Below, one piece after another: positions 21,217 through 33,539 of a stretch of DNA of 64,000 bases. The position numbers and the translations under genes were made by a program. The notes below the pieces were generated by a model, which saw only the letters and a list, made by a program, of their open reading frames with translations, was not told the DNA's origin and did not search any database. The stretch comes from Gerris lacustris (Eukaryota > Arthropoda > Insecta > Hemiptera > Gerridae), in the NCBI GenBank assembly GCA_951217055.1, contig OX578280.1, positions 16,841,394 to 16,905,393 of the forward strand. Reading direction: 5' to 3'. Position 1 is the first letter of the stretch. Every line of letters starts with the position of its first letter.

Positions 21217-22285
21217 CCCTTAACTGCCCGAATTATTTTTTTGGGGAATTGATTGGTTTTTTTCTGGGGATTTTGTCTGTTAAGAGGTCCCTTAATATGT
21301 AAAAAATGTTTAAAAAAATTGAAATAAATTCCTTACCCCAAATTTGGGCTGTTGCCATATGGCAACGCTAGGACATTAGCCCTACAGTTTTTTTTCTCAG
21401 TAAATTTTTTAATAATTTCTTTTACAAAATGGATGTAAAATAAATTTTAGGTTAAAAAAGTACAAATAATACTAACAAAATACTAAATTTATTTAAAAGA
21501 ACAAAAAAGTAATTTTTTTTTCTTTTTTTCATTATTTGTATTATGTATCATGTTTTTTTTCTGTAAAATTATGTAATTATTTCTTATTTTTTTGTTTTAT
21601 GCATGTGTTTTTGTTATTACCTTTAAAAATATATATGTATTATTCAATTGTAATAAAAAAAATATAGATATTATTATATACATATAATTTTTAAAAGAAT
21701 AGCCCAATAATATTTGTTACTAATTATTAATTATACTTGTTCAACAAAAATAATTACAAGATTTAGAGACTAATTGAGAAATATTTAGAAAATAAACAAT
21801 ATAAAATGAACATTAGGCAACAAAAAACATCAAAACTTTGTATATAAATATGACAATGAAATTACCACTTAAAAAAAAAACTTTAAGGCTAATGTCCTAG
21901 CGTTGTCACATGGCAACTTTCAAATTGACGCTCAATTTAGGGCAGAAAAATTAAATTTTGTGAAACTGCGATAATTTTATATTTTTAATCACTCTTTATT
22001 CTAATAGTTTCATTACCAATAATAAAATTATTTAATTAATTAATTAATTTAAAAAAATTAAAATTCTTTCCGTGTCTCAAATTTGGAATAACCCATTTTT
22101 TAAACCTGTCTTGTTGCATACGTGTTGCACCAAACAAATAAATCTAATGATGAAAAATCAATTTAGTCCTTCTTTTGACATAATATTAATATTTAAAAAG
22201 TTCAATATTAACTTGGACCTCTCTAGACAATAATAAAGGGAGGGGGTTTTGCTGTTGCCATATGGCAACGCTAGGTTATTAAGGG
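21217..22285. mobile_element. piggyBac-like non-autonomous element with TTAA ends
   Basis: TTAA at 21213-21216 is followed by CCCTTAACTGCCC, and AGGTTATTAAGGG is followed by TTAA at 22286-22289. The outer ends, read inward, are CCCTTAAC and CCCTTAAT. A TTAA target with CCC ends is the piggyBac pattern. GTTGCCATATGGCAACGCTA occurs near the left end (21351) and near the right end (22255), and a diverged inverted copy lies at about 21895-21915. The interior is extremely A+T-rich with no transposase. Confidence 0.7.
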
Positions 22286-22395
22286 TTAAGCGAAACTTCT
22301 TTAGGCGTGGTAGAGTAAATTTGCTTAGATGAAACGAAGTTTGTGTTTAGAGACTCGTCCAAGTGATAGATTTACCTGTATAAAATCTTTGACTT

Positions 22396-22465
22396 GGACA
22401 AGTCTCGATCCACCGACCTCTGATTCAGCAGGCATGCGTGCTAACCATTACCAACCGTGTAAACA
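22396..22465 (-). repeat. tRNA-like sequence, pseudogene or SINE head
   Basis: On the minus strand TGGTAATGGTTAGCACGCAT, GCCTGCTGAATCAGAGGTC and GGTGGATCGAGAC occur in order. They resemble the D arm, anticodon region and B box of a tRNA, but the B box is imperfect and no acceptor stem could be folded. It is probably a tRNA-derived repeat. Confidence 0.4.
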
Positions 22466-22469
22466 CGTA

Positions 22470-23756
22470 CCTTCAGATAATAGGTTTCGAATAAAGCTGA
22501 TCGTTAATTGTCTTAAAGAGTAAACGTGCATTCTTAATTAGTTTTAAAAGAGACAAGCGATGCTTGGTATAGATAACATCTTAAAAGCTCTAGAATAAAT
22601 GTCACGTAGTAGAAAATGTTTTTAAAACATTAATTTAAAAGCAGGTTTAAAGGTTAAAATTGTTTTTCTAAATTAGCTTTATCGAACCCGTTCATTTGTG
22701 AAATTTATACTAGACACATTGAACTAATATTGATTTTGAAAAGTATCAAATAAGTTTAAAGTGTAAACACAACTTACTTATTGAAATATAAAAACAAGAA
22801 TAAAGAGTAATTTAAAATAATTGGATAAAAGTTGTAAACAGTGTCAAAAGTAATTTCGTTCTCGACTCCATTACCTTCTTCTTTTTTTTTTAAATGTTTC
22901 ATAAACTCAAACAAAATGCATTTCAAAGCATAGGATAAAATCACGGTTACATAAATTCCATAGAAAAAAAATACTAGAAAGATTTCAATATACGATAATA
23001 TTCAATCACATCAAAAAGTCAACCCTTTTTAAAGTAATCCAGGGTAAACTTTGGCTAAGGTTATTAAGGGTTATCGTTCTAGGAGGGTTATAATGTTGAA
23101 ACCAATGTAACCTTTTAAGGTTACCTTTTCCATAGGAGGTTATAGGTAGTGTGAGAAAGAGAGAGAAACTTAGACCCGCATCTAGACGCATTATATCTTC
23201 CTGGATTCGACCACTCAATTTGACCCCTGACCTCTCTTCTCGCTTTAATAGACCTCCTTCCCCCTTTTGCTTTTACCTAACAAGAAGAGGTAACTATCAA
23301 TAACCTCCCTCCAGTAAGTCCTAAATGGGTTATCTTTAAACGCTGTAAATAAACCTGAGGGAAAAGTTTAAAAGCTATTAATGTCTACACCCTCCCCCCC
23401 CCCCCCCCCCACCTTTTAACCTATACTCTACTCTAATAATTAACATAGTCCGGTGAACCTAATCAGCATAAATTAACCACAATAGTTAGGAAATGCTAGC
23501 TTAGTTTGTATCTACTCCTTCCTCTATTTCATTCGTTTTGCTCCTAATTATGTTCGCTATCCAAATTTTTGACACCAACAGATGGGTTTTGGAATCGACG
23601 AATATTCTGAGGTGAAGGAACAACATAACTAAGCGTTTTCACAAGCAAGTTTACCTATTAGCGCATAGTAAAGCAAATATTAACAATCCAATTGGATATC
23701 TAGTATTCACCAACTAGAATTTAAGAAGAAAAGTTTTTTTAAAATAATAATATTAG
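22470..23756. other. non-coding stretch with no recognised gene
   Basis: It contains a C-run at about 23393-23410 and a small area of approximate inverted sequence near 23085-23150 (AGGGTTATAATG / GAGGTTATAGG). No coding or RNA gene. Confidence 0.5.
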
Positions 23757-23900
23757 GGGATCGGCATAGCCAAGTGCATAATGCACTCGCAACTCCACCT
23801 AAAACCAAGGTCAAAACACCGAAATATCAATGAGTTCGAATCCCAGAAAAGTGACATAAGTTTTACACTGATGATCACATCGAGGTTAGTAGAAAGTAAC
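23757..23900 (+). repeat. tRNA-derived SINE-like repeat
   Basis: GGCATAGCCAAGTGCATAAT resembles a pol III A box, and GAGTTCGAATCCC at about 23831-23843 resembles a B box. The spacing is a little longer than in a tRNA. No cloverleaf was found, and this is not a tRNA gene. Confidence 0.5.
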
Positions 23901-24014
23901 TCAACAATATTGTCATCTAGTCAAATTATAAGTACTTACAACTGCTTGCCTGAATGAGAATGTATAATATATTTATTTTCTTAATAAAGCCTGAATCATT
24001 ATTTAGGGTCCCCA

Positions 24015-24652
24015 GGTTCATTGAAGCGAGCGTAAACGAGCTTACATTCAACAAAATATGCACCTTTCTGTCTGTCTGTCAGTAACGTTTACGTGTCCAA
24101 CGATAAATTGAGTGAAATTTGACAGATTTAGATGAAATAAGATATTCATGTTCCTTTTATTAATTCTAAGGCTAAGTTCGTTTGACAGCGTTATCCGTCT
24201 AAGAGTTCGCGCGCAACGATCGTGTAAACGTAAGCTTCAAATGTAATATTGGAATTTCAGGACACGAAAGGATTCTATCATCACCTATTCAATGAGACTA
24301 ACATTTTTAAAGAATACATTTTTTTAGTAAAACCAACAGCGACAATGCTATGAAGTGATAAAGATCATTAAAACTATATTAAAGCAGACCTAAACGTTTA
24401 AAATAGAGAAAACAACGTTTTCACCGATATCTTACGTTCTAACGCAACGATTTTAATATAACTTCACTTGAATAATCTAATGTACTATTGAAACATGCAA
24501 GTACAATTTCAACTGGATACAAACAGAAGTTTTTGAGTAGTGAAGTGATTAATTATATAATAGTTTAAATAAAGTAGGCCGGAGCGTGATTCATCATGAT
24601 TAAATATTTTCTTAATATTCAATGTTTATTGTATTACGCTTACTTCAATGAA
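24015..24652 (+). mobile_element. TIR element family G, copy 1
   Basis: The ends are TTCATTGAAGCGAGCGTAA and its approximate complement TTACGCTTACTTCAATGAA. The interior includes TCTGTCTGTCTGTC, GCGCGCAACGATCGTG and CCAACAGCGACA. The inverted second copy is at 57443-58095, and interior blocks are shared with family H. No open frame. Confidence 0.65.
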
Positions 24653-24701
24653 AGAGCCACGCAATGCTCTATATATATGCTAGTATATATGTATATAAGG
24701 C

Positions 24702-24771
24702 ACTTCTTTAGATTGTTACTCCCCTTATAAAATTATAAAATAAACAGAGGGGAGTAACAATCTAAAGAAGT
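24702..24771. repeat. hairpin with perfect 24-bp arms
   Basis: ACTTCTTTAGATTGTTACTC continues to CCCT and is exactly complemented at 24748-24771, with a 22-nt loop. Single arms or variants occur at 17183, about 24786 and about 24925. These look like the termini of a dispersed inverted-repeat family. Confidence 0.8.
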
Positions 24772-25385
24772 TGTACGGAATGTTCTTCTTAAGACTGTTA
24801 CTCCCTTACAAAAAAAGAAGTGTGATATTCCTTCGTCCTAAAGTACATTGGACTAAACACCATTTTGTCTATATAGTAATTTAGTCAGTCATTTATAATA
24901 TCTCAAAAAAAAAAAGGGGGAGTGACAATCTAGTATTAGTATTAGTAACAATCAATATTAGTAAGTGTGTGCCAAAATTATATTTATTCAAAATGATAAT
25001 TTTCTTTGCTTTGTAGGTTCTGTCGTTGCTAAGTTCCTTGTTAATGTGGAGTAGGCTAAAAATAAAGGAGGTTTAGATGGGAACAGAAATGAAGCTTAGG
25101 CCGTTTATGTTTTTAGCTTTACTTGGTTATACAGCCATTCAGTTCACTATCTAACAGGCAAGGTTATTACGGCCTGTTTATTACCAAGAGTAAATGTTTT
25201 TGATAATGTTCATTTGCCCACTTTAGGGTAGAGGGAAGCGAAAAAAGGTTTTTAAACTAAATGTTTAGTAACACCAAGCAAAAAATTCTCAAAAATGTTC
25301 GTTTGAACAATGTTAAATGAACCTTAAAATTAAAGCAATTTATTTTTTTTAATACTAATTTTTATTACAGTATGTAGACACATAT

Positions 25386-25518
25386 TTTGCTTCCGAGCTT
25401 ACCGAAGGTAACGGAAGCATTGTGTTCACTTTTGAGAACGAAATACTTTTATGTCTCCGATTTTAAAAATTCCAAGGCAGAAATCCGTTTCAGACATCAG
25501 AGAACATTTTTGGTCTCG

Positions 25519-25550
<32 letters not shown>

Positions 25551-26145
25551 GGTCTGTGTGTCCGCGAATTATGAAACGTGTGACGATAACTTGAGTAAAT
25601 GTCGACCGATTTTGATGAAATTCGGTAGACATGTTCATTTTACCAATGCCCAAGACGAGTTCGTTGGACAACGTTATCCGTCCAAGCGTCCACGAGCAAC
25701 GCTCGCGTTAACGTGTACTTCAAATTTAAAATTGGAATTTTAGGTCGGGAAAAAAATCTAACTTCATTTATTCAATGAGACAAACATTTTTTTCCAATAC
25801 AATTTTTTAGTAAAACCAACAGTGACACCGCTATGAAGTGTCAAAGATCGCTAAAACGATTAATACTTTTTACACAATAAACAATATAACAATAAAGTAC
25901 ACGATAGGATGCGAGGAAGCTATGTGCCACACTAATTGGCAGTCTATTTTTAATGCTACATAAATAAAATTATTCGGTTTTAAAGGAAACCACTTTATTT
26001 TAGTACATTCTTAATTTTGGCTATACTGAACAAACTTCTGCTTGTATCAGGTTAAAATTTGACATGCCTGTTTCAATTGTACTTGTGACGATGTGCATGA
26101 AGTTTTATTAAAATTGTTACGTTAGAACATATTATGTTCTTAAGC
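25386..26145 (+). repeat. composite of family F end and family G/H interior
   Basis: It starts with the hairpin GCTTCCGAGC..CGGAAGC (about 25391-25420) and the family F segment in inverse orientation. It then passes through an array of TCTG units at about 25513-25550 into GTCGACCGATTTTGATGAAA and CGAGCAACGCTCGCG sequence shared with families G and H. The right part, from about 26035, matches 57575-57672. Confidence 0.6.
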
Positions 26146-27781
26146 GGTGTGTTTCTACAATGAAATCTTGCATCCTAAACAATAAATATAGGGTATTTAA
26201 AATGAAAGAAGGAAATTGATTTCCGATATAACTCAAAATGAAATTCAACAAGTTTTTTTTCTCAAAACAACAAGAGCTCATTAAAAGTTAATGAGCACTT
26301 TAATGAGTGTATTTAAAACACTTAATTGACAAGCAATGCATTAGAAGTTAGTTTTGAGTTCTATAAAGCAATGGGTGTAGAATATGTAGGGAGAAATTTA
26401 TTATCAAAAGCTAATGAAGCTGTTGTTCTTATGAGGGAGGGGGGGGGGGGGGGGGGGTAAGTTTATATGAGTTTCTGATAAGTTTCTGATACATTAACTT
26501 TTGCAGCATATGTTCTAGCAATATAAGTATAGTTAGGTGAAGAGAAATATAGGTGAAATTGAGAAATTATGTAAAATCATACGCAAACAAATGAACGAAG
26601 CTAAGTTATTATTCCAACAATATAATAGCTCTAACCAATTTTAGTTAACCAAAGACAATTGATAATAATTATTTAGTTTAATTTTCCAGTGTAAATTTTG
26701 TTTTTTGTGATACACTCTTTGAAAATACATTTTATTATCGGGTAATTAATCGGTCAGTTTGTGAAAATACAGTTGCAGTGTGTGAAATAGCTTAAAATGT
26801 ATCACGACCTAATCTAGAAACAATAGTGCAACAGTTATATAATGGTTCTTAAAGTACAGTCCAACGAATTATAGGTAAATATATATAAAATAATTTATGT
26901 AATATTAAAAGATATTTGAAACGCGTCAATATATTTAAAAAAAAAAAAAAAAAAAACTCTGAAAAAAATTCTCTCGCGCGTTCTCTTTTCTAAAGAAGAG
27001 GGAAATAAAATTAATTAAGTTTAATATAACGCAAGCGTTTTGAAAGTTTTAATTGTAGCTACGATATACTAAAATTTAGATTTTGAACTGAATTTAATTT
27101 AACTTTTATAGTCATTGTATAAACCTCAAAATTTCCGAGAATGAAAATTAAACTAAAGCAATCAACAACTTTATCTAAAGATCATAATATATATATATAT
27201 ATATATAATGTAGGAATCTTGACTTTCCAGTAGGAATAACTGTAGACCAAATATCAAATTAAAAAATTAACGTATATAAACAAATTATATTAGATAGAAT
27301 AATTAATAAACATAACAGTATTAAAATAATAATTTAGGAAGTCTTGTCATCAAAAAAGAAAAATCAGGTTTTTACAGTCTTTTATAGATATCTTATGGAA
27401 CATAACTTTATAAAAAAAACAATGTAAAATTAGAAGATTAGTGTAACACTTTATACTTTTTATTTTTATACTTTATACTTATAATTTTTATAATCTGCCA
27501 TTTATATAGCCTTTTATTAATTAAATCAGAGGTGAGACAGTGTTGTCAAAAAAAAAAAATAAAAATAAGGAAAACAAAAGTGTTATCTGGGGGTACGGCA
27601 GTGCCCCCGCCAAGTCAAGTACAGCCGTACCATCCTTTACTGGAACCATCTCAAGACAGTTTAGATCCTCCTCTATTATCCTATTGAAGATACTTAGATA
27701 TATAAAATTAATTTTAATATAAAGTTCATGACAAACTGAAACAAAAATAAAAATCACAGGGAAGTACTTGCGTCCAAGTAC
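26146..27781. other. non-coding stretch with simple repeats
   Basis: It holds a G-run at about 26440-26457, a poly(A) run near 26938-26957 and a TA run at about 27188-27208. No gene or RNA was recognised. Confidence 0.5.
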
Positions 27782-28949
27782 TTTTTAGGGTTTTGTAGAT
27801 GAGTAAGCATACCCGTTATGTAATTTTGATTTTTTTGTCTTCTATCTCAAGGGTCCCGGGTTCGATCCCCCGGGGGGTCACAATGTTTTTTATCAGTAAT
27901 AAAGACAAGATAAATTACATTTTTCAGGAAATTTGCATCGCCCCACCATAAGGTATAACCATGAATTATTTTTGAAATTTTAGGACCAGCCGTTATATAG
28001 TGGTTGGGGGGGGGAATGTTTTTTGGGAATATTTTGATTTATTTAACCAATAAGAAATGTAAAATTTAATAAAGCATATATATATTTGTGTCCTACTCTT
28101 CAGCAGCTTTCATTTGATACCCAACTCAAAATTTTCAAAAAATAAAATTTTGGGCGCACTTCACTTTTTCGCGCCCAAAATTGGCAATTTTTGAAAATTT
28201 AGGATCAACTCCCGGAATTTTCATCGCTCCACAATAAGGCATTAGCATGAATTATTTAAAAATTTTAGGACCAGCCGATCTATAGTGGTTGGGGGGGGGG
28301 GGGGAATTTTTTTTGGGTATATTTTGATTTTTTTAGCTAATAAGGAATGCAAAATTTAAAAAAGCATATATATATTTGTGTCCTACTCTTCAGCAGCTTT
28401 CATTTGATACCCAACTCAAAATTTTCAAAAAATAAAATTTTGGGCGCACTTCACTTTTTCGCGCCCAAAATTGGCAATTTTTGAAAATTTAGGATGAACT
28501 CCCGGAATTTTCATCGCGCCACAATAAGGTATTAGCATGAATTATTTAGAAATTTTAGCACCAGCCGATCTATAGTGGTTGGGGGGGGGGGGGAATATTT
28601 TTTTTGGGTATATTTTGATTTTTTTAACCAATAAGAAATGCAACATTTAAAAAAGCATATATATATTTGTGTCCTACTCTTCAGCAGCTTTCATTTGATA
28701 CCTCACTCAAAAATTAAAAAAAATAAAAAAATTTGAGTTTATCACATTTTTTCGAATTGCGCATGCGCATATCAAATTTTGAACTTCTATATAATTTTCC
28801 TGTGGTTGGGTCAAAAAGTTGCACCAGTGTTTCAAATTTCAGCACTTTCACTTAAACGGTTCGGGCCCAATGAACCAAAGAGCGACGGACAGACGGACAC
28901 GTCACCCTCGGCATAAGGGTTTTGAGAAGTATCTACAAAACCCTAAAAA
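27782..28949 (-). mobile_element. TIR element family J with internal tandem array, copy 1
   Basis: The ends are perfect 19-bp inverted repeats, TTTTTAGGGTTTTGTAGAT at 27782-27800 and its complement at 28931-28949. Inside lie nearly three units of about 290 bp (the marker CATTTGATAC falls at 28111, 28401 and 28692). Each unit has a G-run, an ATATATATTTGTGTCCTACTC segment and, in the first two, an inverted pair GGGCGCACTTC/GCGCCCAAAA. A B-box-like GGGTTCGATCCCC is at about 27861. GACGGACAGACGGACACG occurs near the right end. It is non-coding and related to 52874-54024 in the opposite orientation. Confidence 0.8.
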
Positions 28950-29008
28950 TGACACACCTCTACCATAGTTCATATGTTATATGAGCCTAAAGTTTTGTTA
29001 CTGACCTT

Positions 29009-29330
29009 TTTTTTTTTTTTTTTTTTTTTTATTCCGGGGGGCTTTACACCGAAGACTCCACCACTTAGATGGGCCCATTGAACAAACCCGGGTCAGGGAC
29101 CGAAGATATGGTCGTTAACCATGACTCCCCTCCTTGTTGTATTAAAACCAAGAGTGCCATCATCATGGTTTCTAGGCCGAAACCTGGTGGCGCCACTCTT
29201 TCGAGGAGCTTCCCATTTGTTTAAACAATGCTGGGTGAACATTGAGCGGGGGGGGGGGGGGCGGTCCGGGAATCGAACCCAGAGCTGTGGTCAAAAGCGG
29301 TCATCCATCAGGCCCCCACTCACTGACTCA
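29009..29330 (-). repeat. tRNA-derived SINE with poly(A) tail
   Basis: On the minus strand a B box, GGGTTCGATTCCCGG (29266-29280), follows a tRNA-like head GGGGCCTGATGGATGACCG. The plus-strand T-run at about 29008-29030 is the poly(A) tail at the other end. Related pieces are at 43430-43635 and 8140-8260. A G-run at about 29250 looks unstable. Confidence 0.65.
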
Positions 29331-30045
29331 CTCAACATAATTCTAAGGCACTTCTAACAATCCTAGACACTTGAAATTTTGTATATTAGGTAGAGTTTAT
29401 TGTACAATAAAGGAAAAATTAAAAAATCCGAAAAAATCTGGTTCTTTGTCCCTTTCAAGGCTAATATAAAAACCACCTATTCGAAATGTTGATAAAAATT
29501 TAAAAAATTGTAATCAGCGCCACTAGAGCTACCTAGTAGAGAACTTTAAAATGTTGAGATTGATTTAACAGTATTGAAAGACAGTTATCTTAAAGTGCAA
29601 ACATATTTACTCCAGATAATTATAATTGTATTTAGTTCTATTTGAACAACCACCGACGAAAAGTTATCCAATAGATTTACAAGAACAAAGAAAGAAAAAA
29701 GGCCCAAGAACCAAACAAGAATAAAGAAAGAAAAACGAAATATTGTTACACATCCCAAAGAGGCAAAAATTAAATGCAGTGTCGTATAAAAATTTGTATC
29801 CTTGTACTGCGACGCTATGAAAAAATAAATTTTTTGACAAATGAAAAAATAATATTTGTTATTTGATTTAAGTTTGTGGTGTGTATTTGCCAAGTCAGAA
29901 AACATTTTTAAATTTAAACGTGTAGAGTGATTTGGGAAAGAGAATAGAGAGAGGGACAGACAAACATCATGTACTTGCACTGGATAAATTAGACCAAGTA
30001 GATCTTACTCGGAAGACTTGGCTAAACCTGATTTTACAACTTTTT
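29331..30045. other. non-coding stretch with no recognised feature
   Basis: A 131-codon frame without recognisable motifs lies on the minus strand at 29585-29980. Its composition (F, L, S-rich) looks like chance in A+T-rich DNA. Confidence 0.4.
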
Positions 30046-30132
30046 ACGCGAGACTTGGCTTATTGTTTTACACTAGTGTAAAACAATAAGCCAAGTCTTT
30101 ACACTAGTGTAAAACAATAAGCCAAGTTTCGC
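30046..30132. repeat. perfect 48-bp palindrome with an extra arm
   Basis: AGACTTGGCTTATTGTTTTA at 30051 and the following CACT meet their exact complement at the centre CACTAGTG, giving 24-bp arms over 30051-30098. A third copy of the right arm follows at about 30099-30127. The outer ACGCGA / TTTCGCGT segments also pair. Confidence 0.85.
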
Positions 30133-33036
30133 GTTCATTTTGTCACAAATTACGTGAATTAAAGTTGATAATTTAAAAAAATCAATTTAAAATTTATTTT
30201 TCTCACCAAATTAAAAAGATTTTCAATTGAGTACTTAATGAAAAAATTTCCTACCTTTCAAAAATTTATACAATAGGGAAATCCACAGTAAAATCTTTTA
30301 TTTAACAAAAATTAACGAGCTAACATGTAAAAATATTGCAATGTTTTTGAAACGCATTTAATGAATTCTAAAAATTTTAAAATAACAATTTTCGAATCTT
30401 CATTAATTATTTTACAGAGATTACTGGAGCGAATAAACGCCGAGTTTTCCTTAATTAATCTCATTAAGAAGAAAACGAAATATTAATTTGGAGAAATGTG
30501 TTTTATTTTCTTCACAAGAGAAGGTTATGCAACATTTTTGAATGGGTTGTTAAATTACAAATGACTCAAAATTTAATTAACTCCGTTCTCTGAAGAGGTA
30601 ACGTCAAGTTTTGTATTGAATTATTGACAATCAATTACAGAATCATTGAAATGAACATGTAAATGTTTTTACTTCCAACCTTTACATGTTAAAAAAAAAT
30701 TGATTCATCAATTGTAAATATTTATTGGAGTGTTGAGTTTTAATCATGCTGGAAAACAATTGTAAAATGGTAAAACTGAAAATAAAAGACTTTAAAAAGC
30801 TAAGTTGCAAAGCTCTTCAACTTTTGATTTTTTTAAGTTTTAATTTGGTGGTTTCGAGGATTTTCCAGTTTTGTCATTATTACTGCAGTAAACTTGACTA
30901 TATTACTAAAGAAGTATTCAACAGAACGAGGAAATTAAGAGAGTAAGAAGATTCAAGCATCAGTGAACTATATAAACAATGATTCCAGTTTGTCATTTTC
31001 AGTCTTTTAACATCATAACTGAATCATTGATGCAAAAACCAACCCTCAAAAGTTTCCACATACATTTACACAAGCTGCATTGACAGGTTTACCTATATAC
31101 ATTTTATACGACATGAACAATTTTGAAAATGTTACAAAAGTTTAAGTAAAGTATTCCAGTGGAATTTTTTTGTTTCATTTACTTTGGTTTAATTATTCTG
31201 CTTTGGTTTAATTCCTGAAAAAGGTTTAGAATTAAGTTTTTTTAAAAAAGATAAACTTCAATTCACGTAATTAAAGTAAAAAAAAAGCTTGGAATATATA
31301 TATACACTTTGTCCCAATGCATTATTCGAGGGGAAACGTTTTCTATTTTTGGGTTTTCCAAACAGGTCATACTTCATAAAAACTCCTGCTTGTTCTTAAA
31401 CTTAAAAAACTGTTAACATTTTCTTGACTTTGGGTACAGAGTGCTCAGTTTCTTGAATACTTGATTACCATGATTTAGCTACCCTTATATTCGGTGGTAT
31501 TAAAAAGTATGAAATAAAATCTTATTTTATGAACATAATATAAATTACTTTCAAATAAAGTAATGAGCTATTATTAATAAAATTAAAAACTAAAAGCTAA
31601 TATTAAAAAAACAACAATTTGTTTTATGTTTTATTCCATAACTTTGGATCTACACAATATTTTTGGATGAAATCAAGCCAACAACATGCGGAGCACACAA
31701 TAGCATAAAAATTGATCGATTTTGTTTAGCCAGTTTTGCACCAATAAAATCGGACCGGTTGCGACTGAGAGACATGAAAAAAGGCCGTATTTGGTCTTCG
31801 TAATGTATAAAATGAAAAAGTATCCAAAAATGTTTCAATTCTGGTCGATGTACAGAAAAACTCCAAAAACATAAAACACACACAGCGCAGTTATTACTCC
31901 TTGGTTTTAGGCAAGGTTGCAAGTACGCTGAACCCTTGACACCACTTCCTTCTAGCACCATTTATCTATTAGATTTTGATTCCGGGGAGTATGTAATCTA
32001 CCTAGATTATGTTAAGATACATATTGATTTTCAACAGTTAAATGTTTCCATGTCAACATTGCCATATGTTGAGATTGATGTAAAAGTGTCAAATATTAGA
32101 ATCAAAATCTAAATTATCTTTCGACATTTCATCCTAACAAGTCTTGAAGGAGTTGAAGGGAGTTTGGAATCACGTTTAACGCACCAAGACCTCCCAAAAA
32201 AACCCGTTGAAGCCTCAAAACGGATAAGGGGTTATTAGGATGTATCGGAGCAACTTATTTAAGGGCTGAGGAGAGAGGGGGGGGGGGGGGGGAGATCGCA
32301 TTGTTGAATGCTTTCAACCCTAAAGAAATATGAAAGCGGAAGACTAAGAGAAGGGAGAGGGTCATACTAGCGGAAATTAACACGCGCCATTTTGAAAAGG
32401 GAAAGGATTTCCTCTTAAAGGGGCCTTTTCCAATGTCAAACTGTCAGAATGGTTACAAAAGAGGCCTATTTTCCAGATTATATATATGGCTTATTCTTCT
32501 AGAAGTTATTGGCTACTTTGATCGTTACTTTCTCCTTGTGTACTCAACAAGAAAGACGATCTAGTTTTAATGTTACTCTTCTGCCACATTTGGAGGGCAA
32601 TAGCTCATTTTTAAGAAATAAATAAAAAATCTTAATCTGCTCCGTATCATGGAAAAACATGGAATGAAGGACATGTTTTTGCGCATTGAATCCGTGCGGA
32701 ACGAATGAAGTAGAAATGATCAGTATACATATGTCTAATTAGTATAGTAGGTGTATCTTAAGGTGTTAAATTATAAAAAAAATAATCCATTTTTATTAAC
32801 ATTTGGTCAGCTAGGAGCTCTAATGCAATAGTATATAATAACAATAGCTGGATAACCGTTCTTAACTACGGAGTGTTATTTTAATTTGATAAGTTTATAA
32901 ACAATCGTCAAGAAACATTTAAATTATTTTACTATGCGAGAATATCTAGATTCTATCCCTCCCACTTAATTCTATACCCCTCCTCTTTGATAAGATAATT
33001 TGCAAATATCCCAAATTTACCCCCCTCCTAAATGAA
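30133..33036. other. long non-coding stretch with no recognised gene
   Basis: No protein homology, RNA gene or element ends were recognised. A G-run is at about 32279-32292. A minus-strand frame of 103 codons (31650-31961) shows no motif. Confidence 0.45.
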
Positions 33037-33039
33037 AAT

Positions 33040-33180
33040 ATGACGAAACTGTACTTAACAACAATAACTGTACTCATAATGAGCTTTTCAACGATATGCA
33101 TTACGGAGGGTATACTTTATTTTGACCCAGTATTCATTACTTGTACCCCGTACCTCTGTGTACCAAAAATTATATTTCGA
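33040..33180 (-). repeat. family D fragment
   Basis: On the minus strand it carries TTGGTACACAGAGGTACGGG, GTCAAAATAAAG, ATGCATATCGTTGAAAAGCT and AGTACAGTTATTG, matching the interior of the family D repeats. Confidence 0.7.
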
Positions 33181-33539
33181 AAATTCATGTAGACAGTGAA
33201 TTTCCCCTGACTTTGAAGGTCAAGCGTGCACATTTTCATAGAGATCGGACTAAAACTGTAGATTTGTATAAAGAACATACACACACACATACGTTGACTT
33301 TTATTTCTATAGATTTAGAACTTCTATCGGCGAAATAAAATACTAAAATGAATACAAGTGAAAACCAATCTACATCCTATTATATTCTAACTTCCCGGCA
33401 CGATATGTAAGAGATTCACATGTTGCCTATCACTTATTGAAACTTCAAGCCACCTAGCCTAAAAATATTGTACTATAAATTAAAAACCTATCGACCTCCT
33501 TTTAAATCCTAACTTCCTGACAAGGTATTTAAATGCGTC

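Noticed and set aside
22396..22465. Functional tRNA gene
   Set aside because: D-arm- and B-box-like segments are present, but no acceptor stem pairs and the B box is imperfect, so I kept it only as a tRNA-like repeat.
25387..25743. 118-codon frame with a repeated CLSV peptide and ILMKFGRHVHF
   Set aside because: It is produced by the TCTG microsatellite and the GATTTTGATGAAATT repeat segment. The same peptide pattern arises from many unrelated repeat copies.
29585..29980. 131-codon minus-strand frame rich in F, L and S
   Set aside because: Composition is typical of chance translation of A+T-rich DNA, with no motif, splice or neighbour support.
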